Counted from the first letter of the stretch, positions 1-6,331 are shown. The stretch is DNA of 6,579 bases from an uncultured Clostridia bacterium (GCA_946533615.1 CAMNBY010000164.1:1-6579), one strand, 5' to 3'. Translations and numbers: made by a program. Notes: a model not told the origin generated them from the letters alone.

Positions 1-552
1 CACGAGATAAGCCCCGAGGAGTTCGCCGAGAGGATCAGAAACAACACCCTGCTCGAGGTCACGAACAACGTGCCAGTTCACAAGGGCGATGTGTTCTTCA
101 TCAAGTCGGGCACGCTGCACGCTATCGGCAAGGGCATACTCATCGCAGAGATACAGCAGAACTCCAACACCACCTACCGCATCTACGATTACGGCAGAGT
201 CGGCAAGGACGGCAAGCCGCGCGAGCTCCACATCGACAAGGCGCTCGAAGTCACAAAGCTTGCTCCCGCCGAGAACTATCCAGTTTCGCCGACAGAGCAG
301 CACGAGGGCTACACCTCGCGCCTCATGGCAAGCTGCGAGTATTTCACCACCTATGTTCTCGACGTTGAGAGCTCAGCCACGCTGAACGCCGACGAAAAGA
401 GCTTCAACAGCCTGCTGATACTTGAGGGCGAGGGTCGCGTGACCGGCACCGACACCGTAGAGTTCAAAAAGGGCGACAGCATCTTCGTCACCGCAGGCAG
501 CGGCAGCTACACCGTCGAGGGCAGATGCAAGGCTGTCCTCTCCAAGGTCTGA
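1..552 (+). CDS. manA: Mannose-6-phosphate isomerase, type I (C-terminal part, 5' end outside window)
   Basis: This is the 3' part of a zinc-dependent, cytoplasmic phosphomannose isomerase, which interconverts mannose 6-phosphate and fructose 6-phosphate. The reading frame is open from base 1 and gives 183 residues before the TGA at 550-552. The short Firmicutes form of the enzyme is usually a little over 300 residues, so roughly the first 40% is missing. Visible family marks are the stretch SGTLHAIGKG (residues 36-45 of the fragment), whose histidine (H40) is the expected zinc ligand, and the active-site segment EIQQNSNTTYRIYDYGR (residues 50-66), which carries the conserved arginines. The last ~60 residues (LLILEGEGRV, then FKKGDSIFVTAG) form the C-terminal cupin-like beta domain. 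The GTG at 70 is internal, not a start. A small membrane protein gene and a ROK glucokinase gene follow closely, which fits a hexose-phosphate operon. The family assignment is firm; the extent of the 5' end cannot be seen. Confidence 0.95.
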   Translation, partial: HEISPEEFAERIRNNTLLEVTNNVPVHKGDVFFIKSGTLHAIGKGILIAEIQQNSNTTYRIYDYGRVGKDGKPRELHIDKALEVTKLAPAENYPVSPTEQHEGYTSRLMASCEYFTTYVLDVESSATLNADEKSFNSLLILEGEGRVTGTDTVEFKKGDSIFVTAGSGSYTVEGRCKAVLSKV

Positions 553-554
553 GC

Positions 555-560
555 AGGAGG
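555..560 (+). promoter_or_regulatory. Ribosome binding site of the 63-residue membrane protein gene
   Basis: A perfect AGGAGG lies 8 bases before the ATG at 569, just after the manA stop codon. It supports this small reading frame as a translated gene and selects the ATG at 569 over the second in-frame ATG at 584. Confidence 0.85.
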
Positions 561-568
561 GAAACGCC

Positions 569-760
569 ATGAACAGGAAAACGATGCTTACCGTCATCAT
601 TCCCGCATTTGCGGCCTGCGCCTACCTGCTGGGTGCGATACTTTCAAAGAACAGGACACTAAAGAAGACCTTCTCGGCAATGTCGGGCCTGATGGCGGGT
701 CAGCTCATCACCGAGATAGTATTATACATCACAAGCAAAGAAGAAGCGGAGGAAGAATAA
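569..760 (+). CDS. Small membrane protein of unknown function (63 residues)
   Basis: I do not recognise this protein. It has a perfect AGGAGG site, starts 16 bases after manA and ends directly against the glucokinase start (TAAATG), so it is very probably a real, co-translated gene. Two hydrophobic segments are visible: about residues 7-25 (TVIIPAFAACAYLLGAIL) and about 38-55 (SGLMAGQLITEIVLYIT). They are joined by a basic loop (KNRTLKK, 27-33), and the C-terminal tail is strongly acidic (KEEAEEE, 57-63). The second segment has a GxxxG spacing (G40, G44), which often supports helix packing, but it also carries Q45 and E49, so it could instead lie partly at the membrane surface. The basic loop suggests a hairpin with the loop in the cytoplasm, though charges at the ends leave topology open. 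A role linked to sugar uptake or to its neighbours is only a guess from position. Confidence 0.75.
   Translation: MNRKTMLTVIIPAFAACAYLLGAILSKNRTLKKTFSAMSGLMAGQLITEIVLYITSKEEAEEE
748..753 (+). promoter_or_regulatory. Ribosome binding site of the ROK glucokinase, inside the upstream gene
   Basis: GGAGGA lies 7 bases before the ATG at 761 and is embedded in the codons for the acidic tail of the small membrane protein. Since the upstream stop and the kinase start abut (TAAATG, 758-763), translational coupling is likely. Confidence 0.8.
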
Positions 761-1717
761 ATGAAATATTACATAGGCATAGACCTTGGCGGCACCAATA
801 TCAAGGCCGGAGTTGTCAGCGAGGATTTCGAGATAGTCGCAAAGACTTCCTGCAAGACCAACCTGCCCCGTCCTGCCGAGGACATCTGCGCCGATATGGC
901 AAAGGTCGCGCTGGAGGCTGTTGACCTGGCAGGACTGACACTCGACGACATCGAGTCCGTCGGCATCGGCACTCCCGGCACCGCAAATTCAGAGAGCGGC
1001 ATAATCGAGTATTCAAACAACCTGGGCTTCCTGAATTTCCCGGTAGTCAAGCTCATGCAGACACACATCGACAAGCCCTGCTATGTTGAGAACGACGCCA
1101 ACGCCGCAGCCTACGGCGAGTTCGTCGCAGGCGCCGCAAAGGGCGCGAACGACGCCGTCTGCATCACCCTCGGAACAGGCGTGGGCGGCGGAATAATCAT
1201 AAACGGAAAGATCTATTCGGGCTTCAACTTCGCAGGCGCCGAGATCGGCCACACGGTCATCGACCCCAACGGCCCCGAATGTACCTGCGGAAGACGCGGC
1301 TGCTTCGAGGTCTTCTCCTCGGCCACAGGCCTTGTAAGAATGACCAGAGAGGCCATGCTCGAGGACAAGAGCTCGGTAATGTGGAAGATGAACGAGGAGG
1401 AAGGCAAGGTCTCCGCGCGCACAGCCTTCAACGCCATGCGTGCAGGCGACAGAGCAGGCAAGGAGGTAGTTGACAAGTATATCCGCTATCTGGCCTGCGG
1501 CATCACCAACACCATAAATATCTTCCAGCCCGACATACTCTGCATCGGCGGAGGAGTCTGCAACGAGGGCGACCCCCTGCTGCTGCCCCTCAAAGAGCTG
1601 GTCGCAAAGGAAGTCTACACCAAGAACTCGGCAAAGAACACCGAGGTCGTGATCGCAAAGCTCGGCAACGACGCAGGCATCATCGGCGCAGCCTTCCTCG
1701 GCCTCAACAGAAGGTAA
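761..1717 (+). CDS. ROK-family glucokinase (ATP-dependent hexose kinase)
   Basis: This is a cytoplasmic sugar kinase of the ROK family, 318 residues, the normal length for ROK glucokinases. The N-terminal phosphate-binding motif is DLGGTNIKAG (residues 8-17). ENDANAAAYGE (110-120) contains the expected catalytic base D112. LGTGVGGG (137-144) is the second phosphate-binding region. The sugar-binding ExGH motif is EIGH (161-164). The ROK zinc site is H164 with CTCGRRGC (C174, C176, C181) followed by E183. A glycine-rich GGG at 263-265 belongs to the C-terminal nucleotide-binding lobe. The intact zinc motif and catalytic aspartate argue for an active kinase, not one of the ROK transcriptional repressors, and no N-terminal helix-turn-helix is present. 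The likely substrate is glucose. Since manA is two genes upstream, use of mannose as well is plausible but not shown. The gene is directly coupled to the small membrane protein gene before it. Confidence 0.93.
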   Translation: MKYYIGIDLGGTNIKAGVVSEDFEIVAKTSCKTNLPRPAEDICADMAKVALEAVDLAGLTLDDIESVGIGTPGTANSESGIIEYSNNLGFLNFPVVKLMQTHIDKPCYVENDANAAAYGEFVAGAAKGANDAVCITLGTGVGGGIIINGKIYSGFNFAGAEIGHTVIDPNGPECTCGRRGCFEVFSSATGLVRMTREAMLEDKSSVMWKMNEEEGKVSARTAFNAMRAGDRAGKEVVDKYIRYLACGITNTINIFQPDILCIGGGVCNEGDPLLLPLKELVAKEVYTKNSAKNTEVVIAKLGNDAGIIGAAFLGLNRR

Positions 1718-1729
1718 AAACGTAAAAAC
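1714..1729 (+). repeat. Tandem 8-base repeat GTAAAAAC at the glucokinase stop
   Basis: Two perfect adjacent copies of GTAAAAAC (1714-1721 and 1722-1729) span the end of the glucokinase gene, with its TAA inside the first copy. It is AT-rich in a GC-rich setting. No function can be assigned, and it may be chance or a small duplication. Confidence 0.5.
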
Positions 1730-1762
1730 ACAGATTTGATTTCAAGGGACACAGGCTCCCGG

Positions 1763-1768
1763 AAAGGA
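1763..1768 (+). promoter_or_regulatory. Ribosome binding site of ilvD
   Basis: AAAGGA lies 10 bases before the ATG at 1779, a slightly long but acceptable distance. It is weaker than the AGGAGG sites before the small membrane protein gene and pyrF. It supports the chosen start, which also gives the usual short N-terminus of bacterial dihydroxy-acid dehydratases. Confidence 0.65.
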
Positions 1769-1778
1769 CTGAATAACA

Positions 1779-3443
1779 ATGGCAGACAATTATTTTTGCG
1801 AGGGCGTGGACAAGGCTCCGCAGAGATCGCTCTTCAATGCGCTGGGAATGACCAAGGAGGAGATGCAGCGCCCCCTCGTAGGCATCGTTTCTTCCTATAA
1901 CGAGATCGTCCCCGGACACATGAACATCGACAAGATCGTTGAAGCCGTAAAGCTCGGCGTTGCAATGGCAGGCGGCACACCCATCGTCTTCCCTGCTATC
2001 GCTGTCTGTGACGGCATAGCAATGGGACATCAGGGAATGAAGTATTCCCTTGTCACCCGCGACCTGATCGCCGACAGCACCGAGTGCATGGCTCTGGCAC
2101 ATCACTTCGATGCCCTCGTAATGGTCCCCAACTGTGACAAGAACGTTCCCGGCCTGCTGATGGCAGCGGCAAGAGTCAACGTTCCTACCGTCTTTGTTTC
2201 GGGCGGCCCAATGCTCGCTGGTCACGTCAAGGGTCAGAAGAGATCGCTCTCCAGTATGTTCGAGGCCGTCGGCGCCTACGACGCAGGCAAGTTCACCGCC
2301 GAGGACGTTGAGGAGTTCGAGAACAAGGTCTGCCCCACCTGCGGCAGCTGCTCGGGTATGTACACCGCAAACTCGATGAACTGCCTCACCGAGGTGCTCG
2401 GCATGGGTCTTCGCGGAAACGGCACTATCCCTGCCGTTTATTCCGAGAGACTGAAGCTCGCAAAGCACGCAGGTATGCAGGTCATGGAGCTCTACAGAAA
2501 GAATATCCGTCCGCGCGACATAATGACCGAGAAGGCCTTCCTCAATGCCCTGACCGTGGATATGGCTCTGGGCTGCTCCACCAACTCAATGCTCCACCTT
2601 CCTGCCATTGCTCACGAATGCGGCATCGAGCTTGATCTTGACGTTGCAAACAGCATCTCCGAAAGGACACCGAACGTTTGCCACCTTGCACCGGCAGGCC
2701 ACACCTATATGGAGGATCTGAACGAGGCAGGCGGCGTTTATGCCGTAATGAACGAGCTCGCTCAGGCAGGGCTTTTGAACACCGACTGCATCACAGCTAC
2801 GGGAAAGACCGTCGGCGAGAACATCGCAGGCGCCGTGAACCGCGATCCCGAGGTCATCAGGCCTCTCGACAACCCCTACTCGAAGACAGGCGGCATCGCA
2901 GTCCTCAGAGGCAACATCGCCCCAGACAGCTGCGTTGTAAAGCGCTCGGCAGTTGCTCCCGAGATGCTGGTGCATGAAGGCCCCGCAAGAGTCTTTGAGT
3001 GCGAGGAGGACGCTATCGCTGCTATCAGAGGCGGCAAGATCAATCCCGGCGACGTTGTCGTTATCCGCTATGAAGGCCCCAAGGGCGGCCCCGGAATGAG
3101 AGAGATGCTCAATCCCACCTCTGCCATCGCGGGAATGGGTCTGGGAAGCTCTGTAGCACTGATAACCGACGGACGCTTCAGCGGCGCTACAAGAGGCGCC
3201 TCGATCGGACACGTTTCTCCCGAGGCAGCAGTCGGCGGCCCCATCGCGCTTGTTGAAGAGGGCGACATCATCTCTATCAATATCCCCGAGAACACCATCA
3301 ACGTCAAGGTATCCGACGAGGAACTTGCCGCAAGAAAGGCCAAGTGGCAGCCCCGCGAGCCCAGGATCAAGACGGGCTACCTTGCAAGATACGCTTCCCT
3401 TGTTACATCTGCCAACACAGGCGCTGTCCTCAAGCAGGGCTGA
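1779..3443 (+). CDS. ilvD: Dihydroxy-acid dehydratase
   Basis: This cytoplasmic iron-sulfur enzyme dehydrates 2,3-dihydroxy-isovalerate and 2,3-dihydroxy-3-methylvalerate to the 2-keto acids in valine, isoleucine, leucine and pantothenate synthesis. The 554 residues match the usual length of the IlvD/Edd family. Visible marks are CDGIAMGHQGMKYSL (77-91), the first family signature CDKNVPG (119-125) with a cluster cysteine and the metal-binding D120/K121, the cysteine-rich CPTCGSCSGM (185-194), and the second signature ALITDGRFSGAT (460-471) with the catalytic serine S468. The place where plant-type [2Fe-2S] enzymes carry a third cluster cysteine reads PGHMN here (45-49), as in the E. coli [4Fe-4S] enzyme, so an oxygen-labile [4Fe-4S] cluster is inferred. 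The related 6-phosphogluconate dehydratase (Edd) is an alternative for the superfamily, but length and motifs favour IlvD. No other ilv or leu gene is in view, and no T-box or leader-peptide attenuator is visible in the 61 bases before it. Confidence 0.96.
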   Translation: MADNYFCEGVDKAPQRSLFNALGMTKEEMQRPLVGIVSSYNEIVPGHMNIDKIVEAVKLGVAMAGGTPIVFPAIAVCDGIAMGHQGMKYSLVTRDLIADSTECMALAHHFDALVMVPNCDKNVPGLLMAAARVNVPTVFVSGGPMLAGHVKGQKRSLSSMFEAVGAYDAGKFTAEDVEEFENKVCPTCGSCSGMYTANSMNCLTEVLGMGLRGNGTIPAVYSERLKLAKHAGMQVMELYRKNIRPRDIMTEKAFLNALTVDMALGCSTNSMLHLPAIAHECGIELDLDVANSISERTPNVCHLAPAGHTYMEDLNEAGGVYAVMNELAQAGLLNTDCITATGKTVGENIAGAVNRDPEVIRPLDNPYSKTGGIAVLRGNIAPDSCVVKRSAVAPEMLVHEGPARVFECEEDAIAAIRGGKINPGDVVVIRYEGPKGGPGMREMLNPTSAIAGMGLGSSVALITDGRFSGATRGASIGHVSPEAAVGGPIALVEEGDIISINIPENTINVKVSDEELAARKAKWQPREPRIKTGYLARYASLVTSANTGAVLKQG

Positions 3444-3464
3444 GCCGTCTGAATAAACCGAGAA

Positions 3465-3469
3465 AGAGG
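3465..3469 (+). promoter_or_regulatory. Ribosome binding site of the 179-residue exported protein gene
   Basis: AGAGG, within the longer AAAGAGGT at 3463-3470, lies 7 bases before the ATG at 3477. It supports a start whose product opens with two lysines and then a hydrophobic segment. Confidence 0.7.
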
Positions 3470-3476
3470 TAATAAT

Positions 3477-4016
3477 ATGGTAAAGAAGATCGTTTCAGTT
3501 GTCCTTGGACTTTTATTCATCGTGCTTGTTATCTGCGCTGTCGTTGTAGGTACATACACGCTCAGCTCGCCCAGCCTTGACACCGACAGCGAGAGCCGCC
3601 TGCTCATCAACGGCGCCTGGACCGACGACGTCAACGACAAGAAGCTCGAGTTCAACCAGGACGGCACATTCAAATATTCCTGGATCACAAAGGATGAGAC
3701 AATCGCCGACGGCTACTTCAAGGTAGACGAGGACAACGACAAGATCAAGCTCTTCATTCTTCCCGGCCACGCCAACGAGGAGTTCAAGAAGGAAAACATC
3801 AAGCTTGGCTTCTTCGCTGAGATCACCTACAGCGACCTGAAGGACCCCAACAAGAACAAGAAGAAAAACAGCAATGAAGAGGAAGAAATGTGCTCCTGCA
3901 CCTTCCTTATCAAGAAGCCCGATGATTCCAGCGGCGAGGTACTCACCTGCGTAATGCCCGAGAAGACTCTTGACCCGTACTCTCACGGCAAGCACTTCGA
4001 GGCTAAGCACAAATAA
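3477..4016 (+). CDS. Membrane-anchored or secreted protein of unknown function (179 residues)
   Basis: I do not recognise a named family. The N-terminus is MVKK followed by a long hydrophobic segment (about residues 5-26, IVSVVLGLLFIVLVICAVVV), which acts either as a signal peptide or, more likely, as a single membrane anchor. The rest is polar and should lie outside the cytoplasm. Residues 46-92 have an alternating pattern: GAW, then KLEFNQDGTFKYSW, then ADGYFKVDEDNDKIKLF. This resembles the W...F..DG.F...G.Y repeat of strands seen in small lipocalin-like beta-barrel domains of Firmicutes, and I infer a beta-sheet domain from it. A charged low-complexity stretch of Asn, Lys and Glu (about 122-137) probably forms a loop, followed by two cysteines (C139, C141) and a third at C158. 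C20 inside the hydrophobic segment is not in a good lipobox. Spacing of 33 bases after ilvD and 16 bases before pyrC suggests co-transcription, but nothing ties its role to either pathway. Confidence 0.8.
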   Translation: MVKKIVSVVLGLLFIVLVICAVVVGTYTLSSPSLDTDSESRLLINGAWTDDVNDKKLEFNQDGTFKYSWITKDETIADGYFKVDEDNDKIKLFILPGHANEEFKKENIKLGFFAEITYSDLKDPNKNKKKNSNEEEEMCSCTFLIKKPDDSSGEVLTCVMPEKTLDPYSHGKHFEAKHK

Positions 4017-4023
4017 ATAGAAC

Positions 4024-4027
4024 GGAG
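4024..4027 (+). promoter_or_regulatory. Ribosome binding site of pyrC
   Basis: GGAG lies 5 bases before the ATG at 4033, within the 16-base gap after the preceding gene. It is short and close to the start codon, so initiation may be modest or helped by reinitiation from the gene upstream. Confidence 0.6.
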
Positions 4028-4032
4028 CCCGA

Positions 4033-5313
4033 ATGAAGCTTTTTATCAAGAACATACGCGCTGTTGACCCACAGACAGGGCTCGACAGCATCACAAGCAT
4101 TCTCGCCGAGGACGGCAGGATCACAAAGATCGGCGCCGACGAGGCACAGGCAGACAAGGTCATAGACGGTCAGGGACGGCTCGTTGCCGTTCCCGGGCTG
4201 TTCGATATGCACGTACATTTCAGAGACCCGGGACAGACCCACAAGGAGGATATCCTCACGGGTGCCGCAGCTGCAAAGGCAGGCGGCTTCACGGGTGTCG
4301 CCTGTATGCCGAACACAAACCCGCCCATCGACAGCCCCGAGCTGGTGCGCTACGTCTTTGACAAGGCCGCAGAAACAGGCATAAACGTTATCCCCTATGC
4401 CTGTGTCACAAAGGGCATGAAGGGTCAGGAGCTGTGCGACTACGAGGAGCTAAAAAAAGCGGGCATAGTCGCCATCTCCGACGACGGCAGACCCGTCGAG
4501 AACGCCGAGCTCATGCGTCAGGCGCTCGAGCTCTCGAACGAAAACGGCCTCATCATCACCTCTCACTGCGAGGATCTTAAAATAATCAACGGCGGCATAA
4601 TCAACAAGGGCGAGGTCTCGAAGAAGCTTGGCGTCCGCGGAATGGACAGAGCCAGCGAGGACAGCATCACCGCCCGTGAGATCACTCTCGCCGCTTCCTG
4701 CGATGCAAGGATACATATCTGCCACGTCTCCACCTACGGCTCGGTGAACATCATCAGAGCCGCCAAGCGCGACGGCGTGAAGGTCACCTGCGAGACAGGG
4801 CCGCATTACTTCACCTATACGGACGAGAAGCTGCTGAGCCGCGATGCCGACTACCGTATGTCGCCGCCTCTCAGGACAGAGCGCGACAGAAAGGCAGTAG
4901 AGGAAGCCCTGCTCGACGGCACGATCGACTGCATCATCACAGATCACGCCCCCCACACCGCCGAGGAGAAGGCGGACTTCGAGAAAGCCCCCAACGGCGT
5001 TGTGGGTCTTGAAACATCGCTGGCCGTAACACTGACCCGGCTTTACCATACGGGCAAGCTGAGCCTTGAAAAGCTCGTGCAGGTCATGGCTGTGAACCCG
5101 AGACGGATCCTCGGCCTTCCCGAGGTGAAGATCGCCGAGGGCGCAGAGTGCGAGCTCTGTATCTTCGACCCCGACGAGGAATGGATCGTGGAGCCCGAAA
5201 AGCTGCACTCGCGCTCAAAGAATTCTGTGTTCAAGGGCGAACGCCTTAAAGGCAGGGTTCGCTACACCATTTGCGGCGGTCAGGTGGTTTTTGACCGCGG
5301 ACAGGAGGAATAA
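4033..5313 (+). CDS. pyrC: Dihydroorotase, class I (PyrC)
   Basis: This zinc amidohydrolase interconverts N-carbamoyl-aspartate and dihydroorotate, the third step of de novo pyrimidine synthesis in the cytoplasm. The 426 residues match the class I dihydroorotases of Bacillus and Aquifex; the shorter E. coli type is about 350. All expected metal ligands can be found: HVH (H60, H62) in DMHVHFRDPGQ, D151 in ISDDGRPV, H178 in TSHCED, H231 in HICHVST and D304 in ITDHAPH. R64 and N94 (in CMPNTNPP) are the usual substrate-binding positions, and ETGPHYF (254-260) is another family mark. D151 holds the position that bridges metals in class I enzymes lacking a carbamylated lysine. The intact site argues for catalysis, unlike the inactive PyrC-like subunits found in some bacteria. 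The gene is followed after one base by pyrF, so the two are probably translated together. Confidence 0.96.
   Translation: MKLFIKNIRAVDPQTGLDSITSILAEDGRITKIGADEAQADKVIDGQGRLVAVPGLFDMHVHFRDPGQTHKEDILTGAAAAKAGGFTGVACMPNTNPPIDSPELVRYVFDKAAETGINVIPYACVTKGMKGQELCDYEELKKAGIVAISDDGRPVENAELMRQALELSNENGLIITSHCEDLKIINGGIINKGEVSKKLGVRGMDRASEDSITAREITLAASCDARIHICHVSTYGSVNIIRAAKRDGVKVTCETGPHYFTYTDEKLLSRDADYRMSPPLRTERDRKAVEEALLDGTIDCIITDHAPHTAEEKADFEKAPNGVVGLETSLAVTLTRLYHTGKLSLEKLVQVMAVNPRRILGLPEVKIAEGAECELCIFDPDEEWIVEPEKLHSRSKNSVFKGERLKGRVRYTICGGQVVFDRGQEE
5303..5308 (+). promoter_or_regulatory. Ribosome binding site that fixes the pyrF start
   Basis: AGGAGG lies 6 bases before the ATG at 5315 and sits inside the last codons of pyrC. 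It decides between this ATG and an in-frame TTG at 5291, which lies upstream of the site and has no comparable signal. Confidence 0.88.
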
Positions 5314-5314
5314 T

Positions 5315-6253
5315 ATGTCATTCGACAGACTTATAGAGAACATCGTCAAGACCCAGAACCCCTCGGTGGTCGGACTTGACCCGAGGCTGGAATACGTTCC
5401 CGAGTACATCGTGAACAAGAAGGTCAAGAAATACGGCAAGACACTCAAGGCCGCAGCCAAGGCAATACTTGAATTCAACAAGGGCATCATCGACGAGATA
5501 CACGACATCTGCCCTGCGATCAAGCCGCAGGCAGCCTACTACGAAATGTACGGCTGGGAGGGCGTCAAGACCCTTGCAAGAACTATCGAGTATGCCCAGA
5601 GCAAGGGTATGTTCGTTATGACCGACGGCAAGCGCAACGACATCGGCGCAACGATGGACGCATACGCCACAGCACATCTTGGCTTCACCGAGGTCTGCGG
5701 CGAGAACATCCCTGCCTTCGGGGCTGATGCGCTGACAGTGAACGGCTACCTCGGGACGGACGGCATCTCTCCCCTGCTCGAAAAATGCCGCGCCTACGAC
5801 AAGGGCATCTTCGTGCTGGTCAAGACCTCGAACAAGAGCTCGGGCGAGCTTCAGGACTTAAAGATCGGCGACAAGACCGTTTACGCCACCATGGGCGATA
5901 TGTGCGAAAAATGGGGCGTCGAGGTAATGGGCAAGTACGGCTACAGCGGCGTGGGAGCCGTTGTGGGCGCTACCTATCCCGAGCAGCTTGCCGAGATGCG
6001 CAAGGCTCTGCCTCACACCTTCTTCCTTGTTCCGGGCTACGGAGCACAGGGCGGCGGAGCAGAAGGCGTTGCCAAGGGCTTCGACGAGAACGGCCTCGGC
6101 GCGATAGTGAACTCCTCACGCGCTGTTATGTGCGCCTACAAAAAGGAGGAGAACTGCGACCCCCGCGACTACGCAAAGGCGGCCCGCCGCGAGGTCATCA
6201 GAATGAAGGAGGACATCATTTCCTACCTTCCGAAGATAACCCTCCCGGACTGA
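5315..6253 (+). CDS. pyrF: Orotidine 5'-phosphate decarboxylase, class 2
   Basis: This cytoplasmic enzyme decarboxylates orotidine 5'-phosphate to UMP, the last step of de novo pyrimidine synthesis. The 312 residues fit the longer class 2 (subfamily 2) enzymes; class 1 proteins such as those of E. coli and Bacillus subtilis are about 230-245. The catalytic motif is DGKRNDIG (104-111), giving the D-x-K-x-x-D array D104, K106, D109. VGLDPRLE (19-26) carries the substrate-binding aspartate D22, IKPQAAYYE (69-77) the conserved lysine K70, VKTSN (169-173) a further strand of the barrel, and NSSRA (266-270) the phosphate-contacting arginine R269. The start is ATG 5315, one base after the pyrC stop, chosen because of the AGGAGG at 5303-5308. 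No pyrK, pyrD or pyrE follows: the gene ends at a strong terminator, so the remaining pathway genes must lie elsewhere. Confidence 0.96.
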   Translation: MSFDRLIENIVKTQNPSVVGLDPRLEYVPEYIVNKKVKKYGKTLKAAAKAILEFNKGIIDEIHDICPAIKPQAAYYEMYGWEGVKTLARTIEYAQSKGMFVMTDGKRNDIGATMDAYATAHLGFTEVCGENIPAFGADALTVNGYLGTDGISPLLEKCRAYDKGIFVLVKTSNKSSGELQDLKIGDKTVYATMGDMCEKWGVEVMGKYGYSGVGAVVGATYPEQLAEMRKALPHTFFLVPGYGAQGGGAEGVAKGFDENGLGAIVNSSRAVMCAYKKEENCDPRDYAKAARREVIRMKEDIISYLPKITLPD

Positions 6254-6279
6254 TACTCTGCACTAAGTTAAAAGCAAAT

Positions 6280-6319
6280 AATGACGTTATCGCATTGCGG
6301 CGACAACGTCATTTTTTTT
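6280..6319 (+). terminator. Rho-independent terminator after pyrF
   Basis: AATGACGTT (6280-6288) pairs perfectly with AACGTCATT (6305-6313). After one A-C mismatch, TCGC (6290-6293) pairs with GCGA (6300-6303), leaving a 6-base loop. A run of eight T (6312-6319) follows. It lies 26 bases after the pyrF stop and ends the + strand gene block. Read on the other strand, the same hairpin is followed by the moderately T-rich TATTTGCTTTT, so it may also stop transcripts of the converging aldolase gene. Confidence 0.92.
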
Positions 6320-6331
6320 ATGCTTTATTAT

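Noticed and set aside
1718..1778. T-box or leader-peptide attenuator before ilvD
   Set aside because: The gap is only 61 bases. There is no T-box sequence, no run of Leu/Val/Ile codons, and no terminator hairpin with a T tract.
1704..2468. Long open frame (254 codons) on the - strand opposite ilvD
   Set aside because: It lies opposite a fully conserved ilvD with all family motifs. Its product is rich in His, Cys, Ala and Val without any recognisable domain, typical of a shadow frame in GC-rich DNA.
2586..3212. Open frame of 208 codons on the - strand opposite ilvD
   Set aside because: Its composition is shadow-like (Ala, Cys, Asp, Ser) and it overlaps conserved ilvD motifs.
3477..3548. Lipoprotein signal in the 179-residue protein (C20)
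   Set aside because: The residues before C20 are L-V-I, with isoleucine directly before the cysteine where a lipobox needs Gly, Ala or Ser. The hydrophobic stretch also continues past the cysteine.
3513..4163. Leucine/valine-rich open frame on the - strand opposite the 179-residue protein
   Set aside because: Its hydrophobic character comes from reading GAG/AAG/GAC codons of the + strand in reverse. The + strand gene has a proper start, a ribosome binding site and operon spacing.
4450..5208. Long open frame (252 codons) on the - strand opposite pyrC
   Set aside because: It is an antisense shadow of the pyrC catalytic region. No recognisable domain or good ribosome binding site supports it.
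5291..5314. Earlier TTG start for pyrF
   Set aside because: It would place the start before the AGGAGG at 5303-5308. The ATG at 5315 has ideal spacing and gives a normal N-terminus.
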